6,258 nucleotides of DNA from Candidatus Peregrinibacteria bacterium CG_4_9_14_0_2_um_filter_41_14. Lineage in GTDB: Bacteria > Patescibacteriota > Gracilibacteria > UBA1369 > UM-FILTER-41-14. Positions 1 to 5,883 of the stretch are shown here, in pieces. The stretch is from contig PFRW01000037.1 in NCBI GenBank assembly GCA_002788755.1, positions 1 through 6,258 of the forward strand, read 5' to 3'. The notes beneath the pieces are model-generated. The model ran no database searches, had not been told where the DNA came from, and worked only from the letters and a program-made list of their open reading frames with translations. Made by a program: the position numbers and the translations under genes. Every line of letters begins with the position of its first letter. Positions within the stretch are counted from its first letter, which is position 1.

Positions 1-239
1 GTGATATGTTGGTTGCTGCTCCCCTCCAATGCTCTTTCCTCAGTTTGATCTTAACTCAGAAAAGATTCTCTGTCCCTATACTATGTTGGGAATTTTTTAT
101 ATGTCCCGCATTTCTCCCCTGCATTGTTTCCGGGTGTACGGAAATCTAGATAGTTAGGTAATACTTGTTAAGGTTGCAGTGCTTTATCGTAAGTTACTAT
201 TTATTTTGTATAAACATATTATTATGTCAATGAAATCAC
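1..239. other. Flank left of the ISL3-type element, no gene recognised
   Basis: I see no open reading frame of useful length on either strand and no RNA gene. The stretch is AT-rich towards its right end. It does not share the codon texture of the 869-residue gene on the other side of the insertion sequence, and its last 8 bases do not match the bases beyond the right end of that element. It may be decayed intergenic DNA or the remnant of a gene whose body lies outside the window. Confidence 0.4.
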
Positions 240-262
240 GGTTCTTTAAACACTTTGGGTAA
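240..262 (+). repeat. Left terminal inverted repeat of the ISL3-type element
   Basis: This 23-bp sequence is the exact reverse complement of 1356-1378. Identity stops abruptly on both sides: the outer neighbouring bases and the inner sequences differ, which defines the repeat cleanly. Confidence 0.9.
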
Positions 263-314
263 GATTTTCCATAGTTTTGGGCTAGTGGAATAGGCACAAC
301 TCAAATTTCCCAAA

Positions 315-1372
315 ATGGATTCGGGAAAAGGACCTCAAGGGTGCATATTTGGAGGTGCAATATTTCAAATAACCCCACCAAATATGCATGGCAAGTATCT
401 ATCAAATCTTCTTGAATTGGAAGAGTATGTCATCGATTTGCATTCAAAGGCTCCAGATGCTGGGAGCAACTACCAATGTTTTTCGTCTGCATACCTTGAG
501 GGAACTACAGAGGGACAACTACAGTGGGAGCGGTTTTAAACGCCAAAAGAGTGGTATGTTCACCATGAAGCTCCTGGATGAATTGGGTATGGAGTTTGAA
601 TGGCGTAAAGGGATAACCCGGGTTGGTTTAGATGGGAAATATGTTCGGAGCAAGGAACTGGTCCATCATCTGGCCGACTTGGACAAGGGGAAGTCCATCA
701 CAATTCTACCTAATTTAAGCCAAGTCGAGCTTAAAAAATTTTCTACAAGTCCCCGAAGCAGACCGGTTGGCCGTGAAAGAGGTGTGTACAGATATGGATC
801 CCTTCTACATCAACCTGGCGAGGGAAGTGTTTCCAAGTGTCAAAATCGTGATTGACCATTACCATGTGATTGCCTGGGCATTGAAACTGATGAATGACCT
901 TAGGACAATGTTACAGAGCATTTCCGGCAAGAAGTTCAAAGTTAAGTCTCTATTAATGAAACCGGCTCACAAACTAACTGATACCGAATTAATCAGCCTG
1001 CGGCCATGCTTTGAAGCATTCCCTGAAGTGAAGCGAGCTTGGAAGATTGTTCATCAGCTTCGAAAGGTATATTGGCAAAAAGATTGGAAGCAGGGTTATT
1101 CCCAGCTTCGTAAAACCATTTGGTTCTGTGAACAATCTCAACTATCCGAAATGAAAGATCTGGCCAAAACCCTAAAAAGAAGAAAGGAGGAAATCCTGAA
1201 TTACTACATCTCCAAAACCAGCAATGCCAAGACGGAAGCCCTCCATGCTCGCTTTGAAACGATGAAACGTCTTCACTGTGGGATTCGTAATGTTGAACGC
1301 TTTGCTAAACGCCTCATGTTTTGCCTACTACCTTTCTCCGTTCTGGCAGAATTATTTACCCAAAGTGTTTAA
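315..1372 (+). pseudogene. ISL3-family DDE transposase, frameshifted and missing its zinc finger
   Basis: The enzyme would cut and join the element's ends by DDE chemistry. The coding sequence is spread over frames. An early part in one frame (316 on) reads DLKGAYLEVQYFK and hits TAA at 370-372. The stretch up to about 500 can be read in two frames, with LLELEEYVIDL in one and TLRELQRDN in the other. From about 500 to 740 the frame carries VGLDGKYVRSKEL. The frame then shifts by one base at the A6T4 run (733-742), and the rest reads FLQVPEADRLAVKEVCTDMD onward to the TAA at 1370-1372. Probable catalytic residues are Asp (631-633, in VGLDGKY), Asp (791-793, in VCTDMD) and Glu (1235-1237, in KTEALHARF). 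Family members normally start with a CxxC zinc finger and a helix-turn-helix; no cysteine pair is visible in the first 100 codons, so that part looks deleted or scrambled. Removing one T from the T4 run restores an ELKKFLQVPEAD reading, so that lesion could be a natural mutation or a homopolymer sequencing error. No active product is expected as written. Confidence 0.82.
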
Positions 1373-1378
1373 AGAACC
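1356..1378 (-). repeat. Right terminal inverted repeat of the ISL3-type element
   Basis: This is the perfect 23-bp partner of 240-262. It contains the last codons and the TAA stop of the transposase reading frame, so the gene runs into the very end of the element. Confidence 0.9.
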
Positions 1379-1515
1379 CTATCGGTATCAGCCATCAAAC
1401 ACCTCGCCCTTAACAAAACAAAATCCCTTCTTACTCAAGTTAAAATCCCCATAAGATCTTGTGGCTAATTTGGCGTGGTGTTAAAAATTATCCTTGGAAT
1501 TTAAACAGAATAATT

Positions 1516-4125
1516 ATGGTAAATATTTTAGGTGAAGAAGATCAAGAACCCATAGCGCAAGGTTTAGGTACAGCAGCAGAGGTCGACCAAACGCTTGTAC
1601 CAGACACGCAACATTGGACTTTCGCCAAATTGGCACAAGTAATTGAAGCATTTAGAGCAATGGGGCGGCATTTGGGCATTAATTCCGTACCAAATTCATT
1701 TGAAAATGGTGGGGTGGAGGATAAACAGAGAAGGCTATTTTTACAGGTAGCTGCCGTAATGGTTACTGCCGGCATTTTCATGCCAGGAGAGGTATTTGCG
1801 CAAGATAACGATAAAGAACATGAAGAAAACAACGAACATAGTGACTTGGATCCAATTTTAGATATTAGTACGGCCGGTTTAGTTTTGGGTAACTTTGTGC
1901 GTAATGTAATTTGGCGTGGTGCCATTAAAGGGCATGATTTAGGTCCAAAGTCGGCAATTGAAATGAACTTGCTCGCCATTGCCAGAATTTGGGCTTTAAA
2001 TGAATGGGGAGGGAAGGAAGGTGAAGAGCTGGCAGCTGAAGAACTTCATGAAATTAAAGGTGGCTTATTGCCACTACCTTTATTAGTGCTATTGTCTGAC
2101 ATTACAACTACCGAATTAAAGGTTGATCCAGAAAGAATTTTTGCGGCAGCAGAAGAAGCGGTAGCAAATGACAACAGTGTTGATTATAAAAATACGCCAA
2201 ATCGTCCCGATTTGGCTTCTGAATTGGTAGACTGGCAAAAATATTTGGAAGTGATAAATGCCGATTTAGCGAACCAAGTTGGTAAAGTTGCCGCCATTAC
2301 AACAGTTTTGGGGCCGATTGGAACAACCTACAGCTCTTCGGCATTAGCCAACAACATGAAAGAAGATGTGCTGCATATCCTTTATGAACAGTCTTTTGCA
2401 TTAGCAATAACCGAAGCAAAAGCCTCTAACACAGAATTGGACGAGCCCAAATTACAGCAACAAGCAATTGCCAGAGCCGAAAAAATGTTTAACGGCCCAC
2501 GCGGGTATAGCAGTTTAATGCTCACATTATCCGCAAACATTCAGGGTGCTTTTGCTATTGGTGATCCACCAGAAATTTATTTTGCACTAAATCATGCCAG
2601 TAGTAATCATAAGGAATTTGCCGAGGCCCATGCTTTAGGTTTGGCAATTTCGGAGGCTTATACCTCTGCCCTAACTTCTGGTTGGCTCCTTAGCACCGGC
2701 ATTAATCCGCTAAAAGCCGGCAGTGCCTTTATTAGTGGTCAATATAAGACTTTAGAAGCCTTAGCCCAAAGTTTAGCCAAAAAAGACTTAAGATCAGTTT
2801 CCCTAAATGGTGGTAAAGAGTATTTAGATAAAGTTATGAAAGCGGCAAATACCATCGAAGACCCCGAAGGCAAATTAACAGCTGTTTTACGAAATATCCC
2901 AAAGGCCAAATTGCAATTAAATCTTGCTGACTACGCCGCCAACAAAGCTGATGCATTAAAAAGAAATAAATTTATACGTCGATTAATTGCCATTCAGCAA
3001 AAGATTATTAGTGATCCGGAAACATTTGGCAAAAGTCATTTATTTGAAGAACTTTACGGTGCCTTTATTAGACAAGATCAACGCGAATTAGAAGTACTAC
3101 TAACTTCCGTCGAAAATTCCTTACAAACCGGAGTAGCTCAAGAATTAGCCACTATCTTTAAAGCAATTATTGATGATCATGAATTTACCCCGCAAGATAA
3201 AGATGAGAATACAGACCATGAAGAACTTCCATCCGAAATTGACCCCGAATTAGCTGGACGTGTTAACGAAGCCCAAAGCGCCTCAGCACAAATTATTGAA
3301 AGACTGACATCATTTAGTAGTGAAGAGCAGTCCAGTCGTTTTGAGCAAGCCTTAAAACTGCTACAAGCCGGGCCTAATCAAGGCGAAAATGTTTATGCCG
3401 CTTTAGCCTCCGTGGACGAGAAAACAGCCGCACAAGCCATTAAAATTTTGACAGACTTAGAAGAGCGAGAAGATGTTGTTGCCGGTTTAGATGACGAGGC
3501 CCATGCCGGTGATAAGGCCGCCGATTTTGCCGACCATCACGATGTTCCGCATTTCCTTAGTCATAGTGCCAAGGAGGTTTTGTTTGCCTTGTTAACTCAA
3601 ATCCCTAGCGTACCGGCAATTGCTCGTTTAGCTAAGTTAACAATTCCCCAACTTGCCTTTATTGAAGATCCCGAAAAACTTACCCCCGCAGAATTAAAGC
3701 GAATTATTGCAATTATGCTACCAATTGAAGCAGCTATGTCTGGTGTCGCCGATAACGTGGCCGCCTATCTCTTTGCCGAAAATGTAATTTGCTCATTCTT
3801 TGAGCGAGCTTTTGGCCCCAAAGTTTACGAGGTCATGCCAGCATTAAAAGTGCGCATCGGCACAATCACTGTCAAAATTGCCGAAGTTGCCGGAAGTCTT
3901 ACTAAAGTTGGTAATGGTCCAAACTTTTCTCAAGAAAAATGTCAGCTCTTAATTGATCCAAGCTCACCACAAGGTGTAAGTGTGGACCGTGTTCAGCTAC
4001 CAATGGGGGAGACGCTACCAAACAATAATCACTTTGCGGCTATAGCCAACGTAACTGCCGTAATGGGCGGTATTGGTTATCTTCATAGCTTAGTTGATGA
4101 GGTGGCGGAGACTATGGCGGCTTAG
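1516..4125 (+). CDS. Large acidic exported or membrane-anchored protein of unknown function, with faint NhaD/ArsB-like motifs
   Basis: I do not recognise this gene with certainty. The ATG at 1516 gives 869 residues (MVNILGEEDQEP...). The frame stays open upstream to a TTG at 1459, but those extra residues look non-native, and ATG 1660 (MGRHLGIN) is an alternative. No start has a good Shine-Dalgarno. After about 70 polar residues comes DKQRRL and then a hydrophobic segment, residues 74-95, ending VFA|QD like a signal peptide or anchor. The rest is Ala/Glu/Asp-rich, mostly helical, with moderate hydrophobic stretches only. Short motifs recall transporters of the ion transporter (IT) superfamily: SANIQGAFAIGDPPEIYF (339-356), compared with the family's SNIGGTATLIGDPPN; SGVADNVAAYLF (742-753), compared with DNVP-type loops; and AGSLTKVGNGPNF (792-804), compared with GGxxTxIGNxPN. 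Between them lie long hydrophilic inserts, including acidic 553-575 and His/Asp-rich 659-683. It could be a divergent carrier, a decayed descendant, or unrelated. It precedes the sigma factor by 46 bases on the same strand and may be co-transcribed with it. Stop is TAG. Confidence 0.8.
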   Translation: MVNILGEEDQEPIAQGLGTAAEVDQTLVPDTQHWTFAKLAQVIEAFRAMGRHLGINSVPNSFENGGVEDKQRRLFLQVAAVMVTAGIFMPGEVFAQDNDKEHEENNEHSDLDPILDISTAGLVLGNFVRNVIWRGAIKGHDLGPKSAIEMNLLAIARIWALNEWGGKEGEELAAEELHEIKGGLLPLPLLVLLSDITTTELKVDPERIFAAAEEAVANDNSVDYKNTPNRPDLASELVDWQKYLEVINADLANQVGKVAAITTVLGPIGTTYSSSALANNMKEDVLHILYEQSFALAITEAKASNTELDEPKLQQQAIARAEKMFNGPRGYSSLMLTLSANIQGAFAIGDPPEIYFALNHASSNHKEFAEAHALGLAISEAYTSALTSGWLLSTGINPLKAGSAFISGQYKTLEALAQSLAKKDLRSVSLNGGKEYLDKVMKAANTIEDPEGKLTAVLRNIPKAKLQLNLADYAANKADALKRNKFIRRLIAIQQKIISDPETFGKSHLFEELYGAFIRQDQRELEVLLTSVENSLQTGVAQELATIFKAIIDDHEFTPQDKDENTDHEELPSEIDPELAGRVNEAQSASAQIIERLTSFSSEEQSSRFEQALKLLQAGPNQGENVYAALASVDEKTAAQAIKILTDLEEREDVVAGLDDEAHAGDKAADFADHHDVPHFLSHSAKEVLFALLTQIPSVPAIARLAKLTIPQLAFIEDPEKLTPAELKRIIAIMLPIEAAMSGVADNVAAYLFAENVICSFFERAFGPKVYEVMPALKVRIGTITVKIAEVAGSLTKVGNGPNFSQEKCQLLIDPSSPQGVSVDRVQLPMGETLPNNNHFAAIANVTAVMGGIGYLHSLVDEVAETMAA

Positions 4126-4171
4126 GTCAAAATTGTGTTATGTTGACCATGTATTTTTTTATATAGAGTGC

Positions 4172-4561
4172 ATGGTCTTTAATAGTGAGCAGCTTACAGA
4201 GGTATTCAAAAGTCATTCGCATAAAATTTATGCTTACGTTGCAATACGTATTGGCAATAAAGCCGCCGCCGAAGACATTGTGCAAGAAGCTTTTGCCAAA
4301 GCCTGGCGCAGTCGCAAACATTTTGACCCCAATAAGGGTGAACTTGCCAGTTGGCTTTTTACAATCACACGCAACACTATGTATGATTATTTAAAGGCAA
4401 GCAGTAAGCAAAAAATTGTCGATTTAAATATCGAGATTATTGATGATCTGTTGTCCGTAGCACCGGAAGATAATTCCAGGTGGCATTTACTGATGCAAAG
4501 AATCGCCACCCTGTCCGATCGAGATCAGGATTTGCTATTACTTCGCTATAAAGCCGACTGA
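4172..4561 (+). CDS. ECF-type sigma-70 factor, truncated before the region 4 helix-turn-helix
   Basis: Sigma factors of this type direct RNA polymerase to a small set of promoters, usually for envelope or stress functions. The 129-residue product starting at ATG 4172 (MVFNSEQLTEVF) has a good region 2: AEDIVQEAFAKAWR (33-46), which is the core-binding part, followed by FDPNKGELASWLFTITRN (51-68) and YDYLKA, where the -10 element would be read. Region 4 begins with LMQRIATLSDRDQDLLLLRY, then stops at TGA (4559-4561) after KAD, so the recognition helix-turn-helix that reads the -35 box is absent. Typical members run about 160-200 residues, so some 45-60 are missing, and no other frame downstream supplies them. 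The frame is also open upstream to 4094 inside the previous gene, but ATG 4172 is where sigma homology starts. Either the factor is a pseudogene or it works as a region-2-only protein. Its partner is the membrane protein that follows, in the same frame. Confidence 0.82.
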   Translation: MVFNSEQLTEVFKSHSHKIYAYVAIRIGNKAAAEDIVQEAFAKAWRSRKHFDPNKGELASWLFTITRNTMYDYLKASSKQKIVDLNIEIIDDLLSVAPEDNSRWHLLMQRIATLSDRDQDLLLLRYKAD

Positions 4562-4582
4562 GAAAAATTTGTAAAAATATCC

Positions 4583-4610
4583 TGTAACCTTTTTAGGTAT
4601 TTAAGGGTAT
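4583..4610 (+). promoter_or_regulatory. Possible ECF-sigma-dependent promoter ahead of the anti-sigma gene
   Basis: TGTAACC at 4583-4589 followed by a T-run (TTTTT at 4590-4594) resembles the AAC-containing -35 boxes read by many ECF sigma factors. About 17 bases further on is GGGTAT (4605-4610), a plausible but weak -10. It lies 33 bases upstream of the anti-sigma start. Normally such a promoter stands before the sigma gene for autoregulation; I see no equivalent before 4172. The motif assignment is inference from a single site. Confidence 0.35.
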
Positions 4611-4642
4611 TTATATATGCAGACTTAATAACCAACCTGTAC

Positions 4643-5305
4643 ATGTCCCAAGCGTCAGATCACAAACGGCTTAAAAAAATGCTGCGTGATTTACCGGTTG
4701 CGCCCGACCCCCATTGGGAGCAAGTAATGTTTTCAGATTTAGCAAATCTTACAGTGGACAAGGCCAGTTTAGGTGACAAAATCCTGCAATTCTTTAACCC
4801 CGTTTCCATGAAACGTTTTTCAGCTTTTGCTGTTATCGCTTTAGTACTTATTGCTGTTGCAACTTATAGTTATAATACACCAACAAAACAAACCGTACGT
4901 CATCTTAACAATGCTCGTGCCTCTTTAGGTCAGCTTCAGTCATATTTAAACATTGGTAAATTCACCGCTAATACCGCATCGTTCCAACTTGTTACCACTA
5001 CATTTGCCGACAGTGACGACGACGCCAAAGTTGTTGTTTTGGTTGATGAAGTTCTGGTGGAAACCGACGCCGCCCAAGTAGCTGCCCAAAAAATTAAAGA
5101 TATGGACGTTGCCAAAGAAATGCTAAAAGAAGTCGATGCGGTTCAAGACGAAACCGTCACCGTCTTAGCCGAAGTTCTACCAAACCTTGCTACCGCCGAT
5201 GCATCTTTAAAAGTATCCGACGCCATTAAAGCAACCGTCGCAACCAACAACGAACTGCAAGCCGACATCGAAGACAACGACCACGAAGTCGAGGACAGTG
5301 AGTAA
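4643..5305 (+). CDS. Single-pass membrane protein, probable anti-sigma factor
   Basis: The 220-residue product has the layout of a membrane-anchored anti-sigma factor. A basic cytoplasmic N-terminus (1-58, with HKRLKKMLRDLPVAPDPHWEQVMF) would be expected to clamp the sigma factor. One transmembrane helix follows at 59-77 (FSAFAVIALVLIAVATYSY, preceded by MKR), then an outside domain. The outer part starts with a helical segment (RHLNNARASLGQLQSYL, 86-102), continues with Ala/Val/Asp-rich helices, and ends in an acidic tail (NDHEVEDSE). There is no CxxC or zinc-binding anti-sigma motif, so if it binds sigma it is not the ZAS type. Assignment rests on topology and on position directly after a sigma-70 family gene, not on a recognised domain. 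The ATG lacks a Shine-Dalgarno. It is followed within 11 bases by a strong terminator, so it ends the transcription unit. Stop is TAA. Confidence 0.62.
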   Translation: MSQASDHKRLKKMLRDLPVAPDPHWEQVMFSDLANLTVDKASLGDKILQFFNPVSMKRFSAFAVIALVLIAVATYSYNTPTKQTVRHLNNARASLGQLQSYLNIGKFTANTASFQLVTTTFADSDDDAKVVVLVDEVLVETDAAQVAAQKIKDMDVAKEMLKEVDAVQDETVTVLAEVLPNLATADASLKVSDAIKATVATNNELQADIEDNDHEVEDSE

Positions 5306-5315
5306 GTGAAAAACT

Positions 5316-5355
5316 AAAAAGCCACATGCAAACTAATCATTTCATGTGGCTTTTT
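5316..5355. terminator. Bidirectional Rho-independent terminator
   Basis: A perfect 13-bp stem, AAAAAGCCACATG (5316-5328) with CATGTGGCTTTTT (5343-5355), encloses a 14-base loop. The A-run on one side and T-run on the other let it end transcription from both directions: the anti-sigma gene on the plus strand (stop at 5305) and the response regulator fragment on the minus strand (stop at 5363). Confidence 0.9.
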
Positions 5356-5362
5356 GAAATAA

Positions 5363-5563
5363 CTACGAACCTAAAACATCACTTATTTTCTCAATAATTG
5401 TTGATAAATGGCTATCCGCCTTCACATAGTATTCTTGTACACCAAGTTCTAAATATTGTGATTTCTTTTCATCTGTTGCGGTATTAGTTACCACAAAAAT
5501 TGGTATATGTTTCCATTTTTTATTACTTTTAAGAATTTTGGCAAAATCTAAACCGGTAACCAC
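5363..5563 (-). pseudogene. C-terminal half of a CheY-like response regulator receiver domain
   Basis: The 66-residue frame (starting at a chance GTG) reads VTGLDFAKILKSN, then HIPIFVVTNTATDEKK, then YLELGVQEYYVKADSHL. This is the alpha3-beta4-alpha4-beta5-alpha5 half of a receiver domain. The switch Thr (in VVTNTA) and the conserved Lys (in YVKAD) are present. The first half, with the acidic pocket and the phospho-accepting Asp, is missing: an intact domain is about 120 residues, and the normal sequence before GLDF would be of the type D..LP.m.G. Homology ends at the first codons, where the reading frame is closed by TGA immediately upstream and unrelated DNA begins. The simplest reading is interruption by the element starting near 5564. 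The natural stop (TAG) and the shared terminator are intact. Confidence 0.8.
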
Positions 5564-5588
5564 TCACTGACCTCACCATAAAACAGTT

Positions 5589-5614
5589 GAAATTCCCGGC
5601 ATGGTGGGAATTTC
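5589..5614. repeat. Perfect 9-bp inverted repeat (hairpin) near the element edge
   Basis: GAAATTCCC (5589-5597) and GGGAATTTC (5606-5614) are exact complements around an 8-base loop GGCATGGT. There is no T-run after it, so it is not a classical terminator. It sits about 25 bases inside the inferred left boundary. It could be a subterminal transposase-binding structure or an RNA hairpin shielding the transposase from read-through transcription. Confidence 0.65.
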
Positions 5615-5681
5615 GAGTTGACAAAAAGGGGGTAGTAACAGGAGGCGGAGGAAAGGGGTCTGATTCAAAAGTAATGGTTGA

Positions 5682-5846
5682 ATAATTGAAAAAGTTAATA
5701 AAAAGCTGGGTAAGTGGTTTACACTAGGAGTAAACACACGAAAATGGGTGATTAATTATGAAGGTGCAAAACAGGCTAATGAAAATGTTGTATGGTTCAT
5801 AAATTGGCTTCCAAAAGCGAATAATTACGCTACAATTTGGTTATGA
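5682..5846 (+). other. Trp-rich short open frame, not recognised
   Basis: This frame between two stops encodes about 54 residues including KLGKWFTLGVNTRKW and NENVVWFINWLPKANNY, with five tryptophans. It has no ATG; the first usable in-frame start is GTG at 5748. Its TGA (5844-5846) overlaps the ATG of a 6-codon mini-frame (5843-5863). The composition is more protein-like than a random AT-rich frame, so it may be the tail of a deleted gene or a small leader product. No family is recognised. Confidence 0.25.
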
Positions 5847-5883
5847 AATTTAGCCAAAAGTAGTTATGAAACTTACACAAAAA
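5840..5883 (+). repeat. Imperfect tandem repeat duplicating the transposase start
   Basis: The 21-base unit 5840-5860 (GTTATGAAATTTAGCCAAAA plus G) recurs at 5863-5883 with 17 of 21 identities. The first copy encodes MKFSQK followed by TAG (5861-5863); the second encodes MKLTQK and continues as the transposase. Differences are mostly at positions that give similar residues (F/L, S/T). Confidence 0.6.

Larger units (their letters stand above)
240..1378 (+). mobile_element. ISL3-family insertion sequence, degenerate copy
   Basis: The element is 1139 bp long, delimited by perfect 23-bp terminal inverted repeats that begin GGTTCTTTAAACACTTTGGG. The internal gene is a broken transposase whose stop codon (1370-1372) lies inside the right repeat, a compact layout common in ISL3-like elements. 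Family assignment rests on the transposase core (the FPSVKIVIDHYHVI stretch and the C-terminal EALHARFETMKR stretch, typical of the DDE_Tnp_ISL3 domain) and on the GGTTCTTT-type ends. ISL3 elements normally make 8-bp target duplications. Here the left flank GAAATCAC and right flank CTATCGGT do not match, so the junctions have been altered after insertion, by recombination between copies, deletion or assembly error. The intact ends could still be mobilised in trans by a related transposase. Confidence 0.85.

Noticed and set aside
215..231. Minus-strand TTGACA (226-231) as an outward promoter next to the ISL3-type element
   Set aside because: The -35 is perfect, but at 17 bases the -10 candidate is only AAAATA, and better hexamers have wrong spacing. 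No gene follows on that strand.
733..742. Programmed ribosomal frameshifting on the A6T4 run of the ISL3-type transposase
   Set aside because: The required change is +1 (or -2), not the -1 used at A-rich slippery sites, and the gene has other lesions upstream. A simple indel is more likely.
1379..1458. Possible C-terminal coding remnant (AIKHLALNKTKSLLTQVKIP) right of the ISL3-type element
   Set aside because: Too short, no start, no recognised family; noted only because it reads like protein.
1459..1487. Sigma-70-like promoter TTGTGG, 17 bases, TAAAAA before the large gene
   Set aside because: Only about 3 of 6 and 4 of 6 consensus matches in an AT-rich region; not distinguishable from background.
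1459..1515. TTG start at 1459 extending the large protein by 19 residues
   Set aside because: The extra residues (MWLIWRGVKNYPW...) contain the 15-bp repeat and look like intergenic sequence. ATG 1516 begins the protein-like stretch.
1542..1979. Minus-strand open frame opposite the large gene
   Set aside because: It lies entirely within the 869-residue coding region, is Ser/Lys/Pro-rich without a recognisable domain, and is best explained as a shadow.
4127..4394. Small open frames on both strands overlapping the sigma gene start
   Set aside because: The sigma region 2 frame accounts for this DNA. The others lack any motif and are not conserved-looking.
4559..4561. TGA read as glycine (Gracilibacteria/SR1 code), which would fuse sigma and anti-sigma
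   Set aside because: The 869-residue gene has many glycines, all GGN, and no in-frame TGA, and the linker does not look like sigma region 4. A recoded genome should show frequent TGA glycine codons.
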